Source of the DNA: an uncultured bacterium
GTDB taxonomy: Bacteria; Spirochaetota; Spirochaetia; Sphaerochaetales; Sphaerochaetaceae
Assembly: GCA_905215015.1 (NCBI GenBank)
Contig: CAJMOS010000002.1
Span: 1 to 64,000 of the forward strand
Direction: 5' to 3'
DNA: 64,000 nt
Shown: positions 17,576-25,588 of the stretch, piece after piece
How the letters are laid out: each line of letters starts with the position of its first letter
Numbering within the stretch: the stretch's first letter is position 1
Position numbers and translations under genes: made by a program
Notes under the pieces: generated by a model
Databases searched by the model: none
Seen by the model: the letters and a program-made list of their open reading frames with translations, nothing else
Told to the model about the DNA's origin: nothing

Positions 17576-18733
17576 CTACTGGGAGTCGCCAGTGACGAAA
17601 TCAACGTACACCGTGTCGGTGTAGGTGCCAGCGGGAAGGCCGTCTTGTGCGGGAAAAACCGCCTCGACCCCATACGAACCGCTCTCCGCTTCCCCTTGCG
17701 CGACATCAATCGTGATGGGGTGGGATGGATTCTTCGTATTCTCGACAAACGTGCCGTTGACTTCCAGCTGCACCTTGAAGGCGTTGTCCGTGTCGTTGCT
17801 GGCGTCATCCCTGCGGTAGAGGTAGTAGTTTTCTGTCCCGTCGGCATGGGCGTCGTACATGGCGACGTGAAGGATATAATGCTTCCTTGCCTTTTGGTTG
17901 TCCGTGGTGACGGCATCGAGACTTGCAACGTGCTGCGGGCTGCTTTTCAATACTTGATGGTCCTCGCTGTTATCCGTCACTTCGAGGATAAAGGATTGTG
18001 GCTGGGCATCCTCAGCGTCCTTTGGATGCGTTTCATCGGGGATGCTGCCGCCCCAATAGTTGAAGGAGGAACTTCCATTGGTCTGTACGGTGTCCGAGGT
18101 GCGGCCCTCGCTGTTCCACTGGTAATAAATGATCAGGTTTGCACCATTGAGACTGACATTTTGGAATTTGATGGTCGAATTTGTTTTACTCACATCCGGA
18201 GTATTCCCGCTCAACGTGTATAGATAGAATTCCGTTACAAGTGTGGTGTCCTGCGTAAAGGGTGAATAATTGTTATACAGGGAAGCTCCCCATTCGTTGC
18301 TGGCGTAATCCGGCGATAATTGCTGGGATTGTGTCCTGATTGTCGTGCCGTTTTGCTTGATTCTCGTTCCTGCGGCAAGAGCGAGCGGCATGGTCCTCGA
18401 TATCCCATCCGAATCCGTGTAGGAGATTTCCATGCTGCCGGAATACGGAGAGTAAAGATTGAACTGGGAGAACTTGAGCGAGTCGTCCGGATGATAGGTG
18501 TACGTGGCGGTCAGGGTGCCCAAATGGTACCACAGTTCCGCTTCTTTCGCAGAATTGCCGTTTGTGTTCTGGAAGAGTTCACGGATGTCGCCGGGAAGCT
18601 CCGACCAACGATACCAGATGCCACGATCGGCCGTCGCGACTTGATAGTCTCCCTTGATGTCGATTGCGGAGAGTGGCGACAGCAAAGCAAAAAGGAACAG
18701 GCAGACTGTGAGCAAGACACTTTTCGTCTTCAT
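17576..18733 (-). CDS. Exported protein of unknown function, paralogue A
   Basis: A 385-residue protein with a clear signal peptide (MKTKSVLLTVCLFLFALLSP, probably cleaved after LSA). The mature part is rich in Tyr, Ser, Thr and Asn and looks all-beta. It is a paralogue of the next gene: both start the mature chain with a (D/S)I(K/S)G(D/S)Y segment, share FYLYT and a YWGG motif, and end with LPAG(T/N)Y(T/R)DTVYVD followed by TGDS. That ending resembles the last strand of spore-coat-U/pilin-type domains. The ATG at 18733 was chosen because the signal peptide starts there. The two genes lie 123 bases apart in one direction. Confidence 0.7.
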   Translation of the reverse strand: MKTKSVLLTVCLFLFALLSPLSAIDIKGDYQVATADRGIWYRWSELPGDIRELFQNTNGNSAKEAELWYHLGTLTATYTYHPDDSLKFSQFNLYSPYSGSMEISYTDSDGISRTMPLALAAGTRIKQNGTTIRTQSQQLSPDYASNEWGASLYNNYSPFTQDTTLVTEFYLYTLSGNTPDVSKTNSTIKFQNVSLNGANLIIYYQWNSEGRTSDTVQTNGSSSFNYWGGSIPDETHPKDAEDAQPQSFILEVTDNSEDHQVLKSSPQHVASLDAVTTDNQKARKHYILHVAMYDAHADGTENYYLYRRDDASNDTDNAFKVQLEVNGTFVENTKNPSHPITIDVAQGEAESGSYGVEAVFPAQDGLPAGTYTDTVYVDFVTGDSQ

Positions 18734-18856
18734 GGCAAGGCCGAGCTTCCATGAGACAGCATATCCGCTTATCGCAAGGTAGACAAGTGACAATACAGGA
18801 CGGAACTTGTCGGAAAACGCGAACAATGCACAACTTTGCTGCGCGACGGTCCTTCT

Positions 18857-19996
18857 TCAGGAGTCGCCGGTGATGATGTCGACGTAGACCGTGTCCCTGT
18901 AGTTTCCCGCCGGAAGACTGAGATTGTCGGTATTGACGAACGATGCGTTGACCAGTTTCCTGATCGGGACGGTCTCTCCCTTGGGCACAGACAGGGTGAT
19001 GGTCTGGTTCGGGTCGTTCAATGTCTGCTGGCCTGCCACGTCAAGCTTGACCAGAAAAGCGTTGTGGTTGCTTTTGTCGTCATCCAGATGCAGGTAGTAG
19101 AGGCTGTGTCCCGTACCGATCGGGTCGTTGTCGTACATGGCGATCTTCAGGTTGTAATCCTTGCTGGGGACCTTGTTGTTGCTCGTGGTGATTTCCAATT
19201 TCGCAACCGGTTGGTTCACCCCTGGCTTGCTCGAGTCGATTGTCTCCGTATTTTCCACCACGGACAGCGCGAGGGTCTGCTTTTCGGGCTTTTCCGCATC
19301 ACTACGGTAGGTTTCCTCGTCTGGAGCAACCTTCATTCCTCCCCAATAGTCGAACTCGTCTGTGCCGTTGTCAAGGATGAGCTCCTTCCGGTTGTTGAAC
19401 AAGTCATAACAGTATTGGATGCTGGCCATCTGCAGGTTGACGTCCTGGAAGTAGATCGGAGAGTCTTTTGCAAACATATCCAGCGTCCATGTATAGAGGT
19501 AGAACTCCACCTCGATACGGGTGTCCTGGGTAATTGCCGTGTGGGTCTCGGAGCCGCTGATCTGCAGCCAGTTTCCCCAGGAGTCAGCGTTGAGGCCGAG
19601 AATCTGGGGATCCAGCACGACATTGTTCTTCTTGATGCCAATGGCAAGCATGACTTGCGAGGTGAAGGTCTGTCCTTCTGATTGCCAGGTGGCGGTGGAC
19701 TTGATGCTGTTGGTCGAGTAAGGCGAGCTCAAGACGATATAGTAGATGGGAGGATTTCCGTCCGGCTTGATGTCGATGGTGAGCTTGCCGAGATGGTAGT
19801 AGAGAATGTTCTTCCTGTTGCCAATCTTATAGGTATTGTAATAGGCCTGGGTGTCAGGGGAAAGGTCGTCCCACGTATGCCAGACTCCTCGCTCTGCCAA
19901 GGCCGGCACATAGGAGCCGCTGATGCTCAAGGCCATGAGCGGCATGGAGAAAAGAAGCAATATGCAAGGTAAGAAAAGAAATCTTTTCAGCTTCAT
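18857..19996 (-). CDS. Exported protein of unknown function, paralogue B
   Basis: A 379-residue paralogue of the downstream gene. Its signal peptide is MKLKRFLFLPCILLLFSMP, with cleavage likely after LMA. Shared landmarks are the opening LSISGSYVPALAERGVWHTW, the LYYHLGKLT strand, FYLYTW, DYWGG, YNLKIAMYDNDP and the C-terminal LPAGNYRDTVYVDIITGDS. No enzymatic motif is visible; an envelope or surface role is likely but inferred. An AGGAAA site precedes the ATG. It is the first gene of the pair and probably drives both. The stop lies close to the C-terminal strand, with no anchor or sorting sequence. Confidence 0.7.
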   Translation of the reverse strand: MKLKRFLFLPCILLLFSMPLMALSISGSYVPALAERGVWHTWDDLSPDTQAYYNTYKIGNRKNILYYHLGKLTIDIKPDGNPPIYYIVLSSPYSTNSIKSTATWQSEGQTFTSQVMLAIGIKKNNVVLDPQILGLNADSWGNWLQISGSETHTAITQDTRIEVEFYLYTWTLDMFAKDSPIYFQDVNLQMASIQYCYDLFNNRKELILDNGTDEFDYWGGMKVAPDEETYRSDAEKPEKQTLALSVVENTETIDSSKPGVNQPVAKLEITTSNNKVPSKDYNLKIAMYDNDPIGTGHSLYYLHLDDDKSNHNAFLVKLDVAGQQTLNDPNQTITLSVPKGETVPIRKLVNASFVNTDNLSLPAGNYRDTVYVDIITGDS

Positions 19997-20029
19997 GGTT
20001 TTTCCTAATTGGCAAAGTAGTAATAATAT

Positions 20030-20047
20030 GTGGCTAGGTCAAGCCAC
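20030..20047 (-). terminator. Short stem-loop at the end of the amidotransferase gene
   Basis: GTGGCT and AGCCAC (20030-20035 and 20042-20047) form a six-pair stem that includes the stop codon region of the gene starting at 20773. The downstream bases are AT-rich but lack a clean T run, so termination is uncertain. Confidence 0.3.
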
Positions 20048-20773
20048 CTTGGCACCACATGCCGCAAGAAAATAGCGCCAGATAGGCAACATCGCGTTGT
20101 CTGCCATCAGCATCGCCTCGGGATGCCATTGCACGGCGAACACCGGTGCGCTTGTGCATTCGATGGCCTCGACCGCCCTGTCGCCTGCCGTCGCGCTGAC
20201 CAGAAATCCGGGCGCCACATCCCGCACCAGCTGGTGGTGCAGGCTGTTCGTCTCCGCGGAGCCCGTAGGGAAAAGCCCCCGGAGGAACGAGGATTCCGGA
20301 AAATCCACCCGGTGGAAGGGCTGGGTGGGGTCGTCCAGATGGGCGTGGTTGATTCCCTTGGGGTCTCGAAGCCTCCAGTCCTGCCAGAGCGTGCCCCCAA
20401 ACGCGACATTGATGATCTGTAGTCCACGGCAGATGCCGAAAACCGGGAGATGGCGTCTTGTGGCCTCATGGATCAAGGCGATTTCGTAGGAATCGACCCG
20501 GTCATCCCATTTTCCGCAGAGCGGGTCAGCCTGTTCGTGATACAGCCTCGGGTTGACGTCGGCTCCGCCCGGAACCAGAAGACCATCGATGCCGTCAAGT
20601 TGCTCCTTGACGGCAGTCAGGTCGGACAAGATAGGAGCCATGAGCGGTACTCCGCCAGCCTTCACGATACCGCTGATGTAGGCCTCGGTGGTTTCCTGAT
20701 GTTCCCAGCCTCGAAAAGCGCTGGTCGCCGGAGCCTCGGTCGGAGTTCCGGCAATCAGGATTCGCGCTCTCAT
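20039..20773 (-). CDS. Class-I glutamine amidotransferase, gamma-glutamyl-GABA hydrolase-like (peptidase C26)
   Basis: A 244-residue stand-alone glutamine amidotransferase-like hydrolase of the PuuD/C26 type, which cleaves gamma-glutamyl amides. It has the oxyanion segment LLVPGGADVNP, the nucleophile in FGICRGLQ (Cys near residue 112) and the His-Glu pair in QWHPEA near 216. The TNSLHHQ segment matches this family. No synthetase domain is attached. The ATG at 20773 overlaps the pepD stop as ATGA. It is the last gene of the MATE-nagA-pepD run; a link to peptide or cell-wall turnover is inferred from that context. Confidence 0.88.
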   Translation of the reverse strand: MRARILIAGTPTEAPATSAFRGWEHQETTEAYISGIVKAGGVPLMAPILSDLTAVKEQLDGIDGLLVPGGADVNPRLYHEQADPLCGKWDDRVDSYEIALIHEATRRHLPVFGICRGLQIINVAFGGTLWQDWRLRDPKGINHAHLDDPTQPFHRVDFPESSFLRGLFPTGSAETNSLHHQLVRDVAPGFLVSATAGDRAVEAIECTSAPVFAVQWHPEAMLMADNAMLPIWRYFLAACGAKVA

Positions 20774-22209
20774 TCGAGGACGGAAAGCAGATGCTTCACG
20801 TAATCCGCCGCTCGCTCGCTCGAGGAGATTGACAGATGCTCGTCCACCGAATGGATGCTCCTCATCTGCGGCCCGAAAGAGACGCTGTCCATCCCTTTGA
20901 CCTTGCTGTTGATGATTCCGCACTCCAAGCCCGCATGGATGGCGGTGACCACCATGTCCTTGCCGGTATATTCCTTGTAGACCTTGGCTGCGGTGGCGGC
21001 CAGCTTGCTCGTGGTGTCGGGCTCCCAGGATGGGTACGCGGCGTCGGCGACGACCTGCATGCCGGCACCCCGCATGGTCTCCCCGATCAGGTCGCTGACC
21101 AGATACTTGCGGCTCTCGACCGAAGACCTCTGGCTGGTGGTCGCGAAGAACTTTCCGCCCTGCATCGACACGATGGCAAGGTTGCTGGATGTCTCGACGA
21201 GGCCTTTCATCGTCTGGCTCATCGCGTAGACCCCATGGAAGGTGAGGAACAGCATCCTGACAAAGGAGGCGCTCTGGTTCTGGTCCGCCGCCTTCCTGGC
21301 TGCCGGAGTCTCGGTCAGGGTCACGCCAAGTTGCGGGTCGCTGACCCGATACTCGCTCTTGATTGTTCCGGTTGTCTCCCGGAGGCGTTGCTCGAAGGTC
21401 TTGGACTCCTCCTCTGGAATCTGGAAGGTGACCTTGCAGGAGGAGGGGATGACATTCATCCTCGTGCCGCCCTCGAAGGAACTCAGCATGATCCGCTCCT
21501 GACCGTGGAGCAACCGCGCCGCCACCTTGATGGCGTTCGCCCGTTCCTTGTGGATCTCGTCCCCGGAGTGGCCTCCACGCAGCCCGCCTACCGTGAGGGT
21601 ATAGCCCTTCCAGCCGGAAGGAACCTCCACGGTCTTGTAGGCCAGTGAGCCGGTGGTATGGAGTCCTCCGGCGCAACCGATGAAGAGGACACCCTCGTTC
21701 TCGCTATCCAGGTTGAGCAGCAGCCTGCTTCGCACATCCTTGCCATCGAGACCGTTGGCTCCGTCCATGCCGGTTTCCTCGCTGACCGTGTAGATCAGTT
21801 CGAGCGGGCCATGCTTGCAAGCCGGGTCGGTCAGCACATCAAGGCCGATGGCGATGGCGATGCCGTCGTCGCCACCCAAGCTGGTATCCTTGGCTGCCAG
21901 CCAGTCGCCGTCCACCACCACATCGATCGGGTCTTTGGTGAAATCATGGTTGCTGTCCTCGCGCTTGACGCAGACCATGTCCATGTGGCCTTGAAGCGCT
22001 ACCGGGGTACGGTTTTCGTATCCGGGCGTCGCATTGGCGCGGATGAAGACGTTGCCGACCTTGTCGCTGAAGGCTTCGAAGCCGTGCTCCTTGGCCCAGC
22101 CGAGCAGCCAGGAACGGACACCTTCCTCGTTACCGCTCTCGCGGGGGATGGTCTCCAGCTTCAGGAAATACTTCCACAGGTTTTTCTTTTGCAAATCCGT
22201 TATCGTCAT
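20770..22209 (-). CDS. pepD: Xaa-His dipeptidase / aminoacyl-histidine dipeptidase (M20)
   Basis: Cytoplasmic M20-family zinc dipeptidase of the PepD type, with broad dipeptide specificity. The 479-residue protein shows the metal-binding sequence in order: H in LQGHMDMVC, D in SLGGDDGIA, the catalytic EE in SEETGMDGA, D in NLDSE, and the late H in IHAGLECGII. The lid-domain insertion expected of PepD is present in the middle. AGGAG lies 13 bases before the ATG. It follows nagA by 15 bases and is coupled to the amidotransferase, so salvage of peptide and amino sugar from cell-wall material is a reasonable, unproven theme. Confidence 0.9.
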   Translation of the reverse strand: MTITDLQKKNLWKYFLKLETIPRESGNEEGVRSWLLGWAKEHGFEAFSDKVGNVFIRANATPGYENRTPVALQGHMDMVCVKREDSNHDFTKDPIDVVVDGDWLAAKDTSLGGDDGIAIAIGLDVLTDPACKHGPLELIYTVSEETGMDGANGLDGKDVRSRLLLNLDSENEGVLFIGCAGGLHTTGSLAYKTVEVPSGWKGYTLTVGGLRGGHSGDEIHKERANAIKVAARLLHGQERIMLSSFEGGTRMNVIPSSCKVTFQIPEEESKTFEQRLRETTGTIKSEYRVSDPQLGVTLTETPAARKAADQNQSASFVRMLFLTFHGVYAMSQTMKGLVETSSNLAIVSMQGGKFFATTSQRSSVESRKYLVSDLIGETMRGAGMQVVADAAYPSWEPDTTSKLAATAAKVYKEYTGKDMVVTAIHAGLECGIINSKVKGMDSVSFGPQMRSIHSVDEHLSISSSERAADYVKHLLSVLE

Positions 22210-22224
22210 TGTTTTTCATGCTCC

Positions 22225-23409
22225 TCAGTCAAGTCTATCCCGGATGAGTTTTCCGCCGACGAACAACCCCTTGAGCTGCAACTCCTTGTCCAGGATGGTC
22301 AGGTCGGCGCGATAATCAGGAATCAGCATTCCCTGGTCCCTGAACCCGTAGATTCTCGCCGGGTTGGTGCTGGTCATTTGTACCGCGTCCTGCATGGACA
22401 CGCCCCAGGAGACCACGTTCTTCAGCGCCTTGAGCAGGGTGAGCGCGCTTCCAAGCAAAAGGTCGGGGTTCTTCGCGCTGACCCATGCTCCCTGCGGACT
22501 CATCGTCGCCTCCATGCCGTTGGCTTCCAGTTTTCCGCTGATCTGTTTGGTCGGCTTCAGCGCGTCGGTAATCATCACCACGTGGCTGACCGGCTTCTCC
22601 CTGAGCAGCAGCTTGACCAGCTCGGGGTGGACATGGACGCCGTCGCAGATGATTTCACAGTCCATGTTCTGCTCGATCAGGACGGCGCCGACGGCACCCG
22701 GGTTGCGGTGGTGCAACGGGCTCATGGCGTTGAACATGTGGGTGGCGTGCAGGATGCCGCACTGGATGCCCTCGACCATGTTCTCATAGGTGGCGTTGGT
22801 ATGCCCGGCCAACAGGACGATGTTCTCACGACGGGCAAGAAGGGCAAGTTCACGCATGCCTTTCAGCTCTGGGGCTACCGTCATGCAGATGACGTGTCCC
22901 TCGCCGGCCTTGACCAACCGCTCGAACAGCTCGCAGTTGACCGGTTGGACCCCCTCGGGATTCTGGGCGTTGATCTTTTCAGGGGAGATGAAAGGGCCTT
23001 CCAGGTTGATGCCCATGATCCGGGCTCCTTTCTCTTTGCCCATGGCACCGATAATCGCCTTCTCGGCGCGAATCATGTCCTCGGGGAGGTTGGTGTAGAT
23101 GGTGGGCATGAAGGAGGAGACGCCGTAGTCGGCGAGCCTCTCGCTCATGCCCAGGATGGAGTCGACGCTGCAGTCCTCGGTGCCATAGCCGCCGAAGCCA
23201 TGAATATGGGAATCGAAGAGCCCCGGGATGATGTAATCCCCCTGCAGGTCGATGCGGATCGTGTTGGAAGGGAAACTTTTCTGTTCCAACCGATTCATGT
23301 TGAAGATGTCGCTGACGAGTCCGTTCTCGTCGATGGCGAGCGCGCAGTTCTCAAGCTGCGCGAAACCGGTGATGATGGTGCTGTTGGTAAGTACAATTGG
23401 AGTATTCAT
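22225..23409 (-). CDS. nagA: N-acetylglucosamine-6-phosphate deacetylase
   Basis: Converts GlcNAc-6-phosphate to glucosamine-6-phosphate and acetate. The 394-residue protein has the amidohydrolase HIH motif at residues 68-70, the metal-binding Glu in NLEGPFISPEKINAQNPEG, His in LAGHTNATY, and the catalytic Asp in MITDALKP. Length is normal. The start ATG lies 52 bases after the MATE stop. The first 84 codons and the upstream gap are duplicated with only a handful of changes at 25269-25560. nagB is not in the window. Confidence 0.95.
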   Translation of the reverse strand: MNTPIVLTNSTIITGFAQLENCALAIDENGLVSDIFNMNRLEQKSFPSNTIRIDLQGDYIIPGLFDSHIHGFGGYGTEDCSVDSILGMSERLADYGVSSFMPTIYTNLPEDMIRAEKAIIGAMGKEKGARIMGINLEGPFISPEKINAQNPEGVQPVNCELFERLVKAGEGHVICMTVAPELKGMRELALLARRENIVLLAGHTNATYENMVEGIQCGILHATHMFNAMSPLHHRNPGAVGAVLIEQNMDCEIICDGVHVHPELVKLLLREKPVSHVVMITDALKPTKQISGKLEANGMEATMSPQGAWVSAKNPDLLLGSALTLLKALKNVVSWGVSMQDAVQMTSTNPARIYGFRDQGMLIPDYRADLTILDKELQLKGLFVGGKLIRDRLD

Positions 23410-23459
23410 GGTTGCGCCTCTCGTCTCCTACCGTACCACGAAAACAGCCAATATGGAAA
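23158..23459. repeat. Source copy of the nagA 5' duplication
   Basis: These 302 bases (nagA codons 1 to about 84 plus the 50-base upstream gap) recur at 25269-25560 with about five substitutions and one 10-base deletion. Confidence 0.9.
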
Positions 23460-23461
23460 CA

Positions 23462-24994
23462 TCACCGTCCGTCGACAGCCAGATTCTTCAGCCATTTTCC
23501 GCTTTTCAGCCGGGCAAGGCCGATGGTGGCTTCGCCCACTTCTTCCAGATGGACCAGCGCGCAGACTTGCCAGAGCGGCAGGTGCAGGATGCATGCCCCC
23601 AGGAATGCCATAGGTACGCCTACCAGCCAGACGCAGCCGAGCTCGCAGCACATCGAGAACCTGGTGTCCCCTCCTGCCCGGAGCAGGCCGGTGAGCAGAG
23701 TGTAGTCGAAGGAACGCAACGGCATGATCAGGGCAGTGACCCAGAGACAGGAAAGAACTGTCCGGGATAGCTCCCCTTGCAGATGGAACGCGATCACCAA
23801 AAGCGGGCTGGCGGCAAAAAGCAGGCACCCCATCACCGTTCCTATGGCAAGGGACATGAGGGTGAAGCGCTTGCAGTACCGGTGTGCTTCAATTCTCTCC
23901 CCGGCCCCGATTTTCTGGCCCATCATGATCAGGCACGTGTTGCTGACCGCAAGGATTGCGGTCAAGAAAAGGTTGGATACCGATTCGTTGACGTTGATCG
24001 CGGCAATCGCCTCGACACCTTTCTTGGCGAAAGCCACCTTGTACAGCGCCATGCCGATCGCCCAAAGGAACTCGTTGCAGACCACCGGCAGACAGGTGGG
24101 GAGCACGAAGCGGATGAACGAGCGGGGGACGGCCAAGTCCCGGATTCCAATCGCGCAGGGACTCTTCAGGCGGTGCACGGCGACCACGATGATGACGGCT
24201 TCGACGAGACGGCTGACCGTCGTGGCCATGGCGGCTCCAGCCTCTCCCATGGCGGGAAATCCCAATCGCCCGAAAATCATTGCCCAGTTCAGGCAGATGT
24301 TGGCCGCCATCGAGAAGATTGAGGCCAGCAAGGGAATGAACGCCTTTCCGGTCGAACGGAGCCCTACCCCGTAGATTTGCGAGAAGGCGAGGAAGAAAAA
24401 GCCGAAACCAAGCGCCTCGAGATAGCGTTTCCCGCTTGCGACGACCTCCGGGTCATTGGTGAAAAAGCGCATGACCGTGACCGGAAACACGGTGGAAAGC
24501 ACACAGAACACCAGGGCTCCGGCAAGGGCCGCCTCAAGGGCGAAAGCGGTAATCCGCTTGATTCCCTTACGGTTCCCCGCCCCGTAGAACTGGGCGAGAA
24601 AAATCGAGCAGGCGGTGGAGATTCCAAAAAAGAGCAGGTTCAGCAGGAAATTGGTCTGCCCCGCCAAGCCGACCGCCGCGATGGCAGTGGGGCCGAGACG
24701 AGAGATCATCAGGGTGTCGACGAAATTCAGGCTGTTCTGCAAGATCTGCTGGATCAGGACCGGAACGGCAATCGAGAAGAACTTGCCAAGAAAGGCATCT
24801 TTCTTCTTCATTGCCCTCCGGTTCGGGAACTGGAGCACCGTCCCTGGCGGGGCAAGCAAGTCATCCTCGTCCCCCTTCGGATCAGCCAATGTCTGGCTCA
24901 TCAGGAGTCTTGGAGACCGACGGCGGATTTTGATGACGACCACCATGAGAACCAACGGGAAAAGCAGCACCATCGGGTGCGAGACGAACAACAC
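23462..24994 (-). CDS. MATE-family efflux transporter 1
   Basis: Cation-coupled multidrug/toxin extrusion transporter in the inner membrane. The core (from residue 62, MKKKDAFLGKFFSIAVPVLI) has the usual 12-helix layout and is close to MATE 2 at 33235-34581 throughout. Here I use the GTG at 24994, which lies five bases after a strong AGGAGG; it adds 61 residues including a hydrophobic segment (VLLFPLVLMVVVIKI). The ATG at 24811 matches the start of MATE 2 but has only a closely spaced GGAGG. The gene probably heads a MATE-nagA-pepD-amidotransferase operon. Confidence 0.85.
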   Translation of the reverse strand: MLFVSHPMVLLFPLVLMVVVIKIRRRSPRLLMSQTLADPKGDEDDLLAPPGTVLQFPNRRAMKKKDAFLGKFFSIAVPVLIQQILQNSLNFVDTLMISRLGPTAIAAVGLAGQTNFLLNLLFFGISTACSIFLAQFYGAGNRKGIKRITAFALEAALAGALVFCVLSTVFPVTVMRFFTNDPEVVASGKRYLEALGFGFFFLAFSQIYGVGLRSTGKAFIPLLASIFSMAANICLNWAMIFGRLGFPAMGEAGAAMATTVSRLVEAVIIVVAVHRLKSPCAIGIRDLAVPRSFIRFVLPTCLPVVCNEFLWAIGMALYKVAFAKKGVEAIAAINVNESVSNLFLTAILAVSNTCLIMMGQKIGAGERIEAHRYCKRFTLMSLAIGTVMGCLLFAASPLLVIAFHLQGELSRTVLSCLWVTALIMPLRSFDYTLLTGLLRAGGDTRFSMCCELGCVWLVGVPMAFLGACILHLPLWQVCALVHLEEVGEATIGLARLKSGKWLKNLAVDGR

Positions 24995-25161
24995 ACATAC
25001 CTCCTCATTCAGAAATGCAAAGACACAGACACGCGCGGTAATCCGCGTGTATTTTTAGAACCCAACTGATATTGGATGCATTTATTATAAATAGTTACGA
25101 TTTCAATTGTCAATCTGTGCCAGGAGCCAGGAAACGTTCAGGATGCCGTAGAGAGGTTGTG

Positions 25162-25258
25162 CAGCCACTTCCCGCTTCGGATGCGCGCGAGCCCGAAGAC
25201 AGCCTTGGCTACTTCTTCCAGGTACACCATCAGGTAGACCTGCCACATGGGCAGATGA
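25162..25258 (-). pseudogene. 3' fragment of a MATE transporter gene
   Basis: Ninety-seven bases match the 3' end of MATE 2 (33259-33355) almost perfectly (one difference seen). They encode only the final membrane segment, without a start. The fragment is joined directly to the nagA remnant. Confidence 0.85.
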
Positions 25259-25268
25259 TGGGCATGGA

Positions 25269-25510
25269 GGAGTCGACGCTGCAGTCTTCGGTGCCATAGC
25301 CGCCGAAGCCATGAATATGGGAATCGAAGAGCCCCGGGATGATGTAATCCCCCTGCAGGTCGATGCGGATCGTGTTGGAAGGGAAACTTTTCTGTTCCAA
25401 CCGATTCATGTTGAAGATGTCGCTGACGAGTCCGTTCTCGTCGATGGCGAGCGTGCAGTTCTCAAGCTGCGCGAAACCGGTGATGATGTAAGTACGATTG
25501 GAGTATTCAT
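25269..25510 (-). pseudogene. nagA: Truncated and frameshifted copy of nagA
   Basis: The first 84 or so codons of nagA recur here, but a 10-base deletion just after the start codon shifts the frame and the copy stops at the junction with the MATE fragment. The similarity continues upstream to 25560, covering the intergenic bases before nagA. It cannot make an active deacetylase, because only the HIH part of the active site remains. Confidence 0.9.
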
Positions 25511-25588
25511 GGTTGCGCCTCTCGTCTCCTACCGTCTCACGAAAACAGCCAATATGGAAAATTACGAGGTTCCAGAAAGGCCTTTCTT

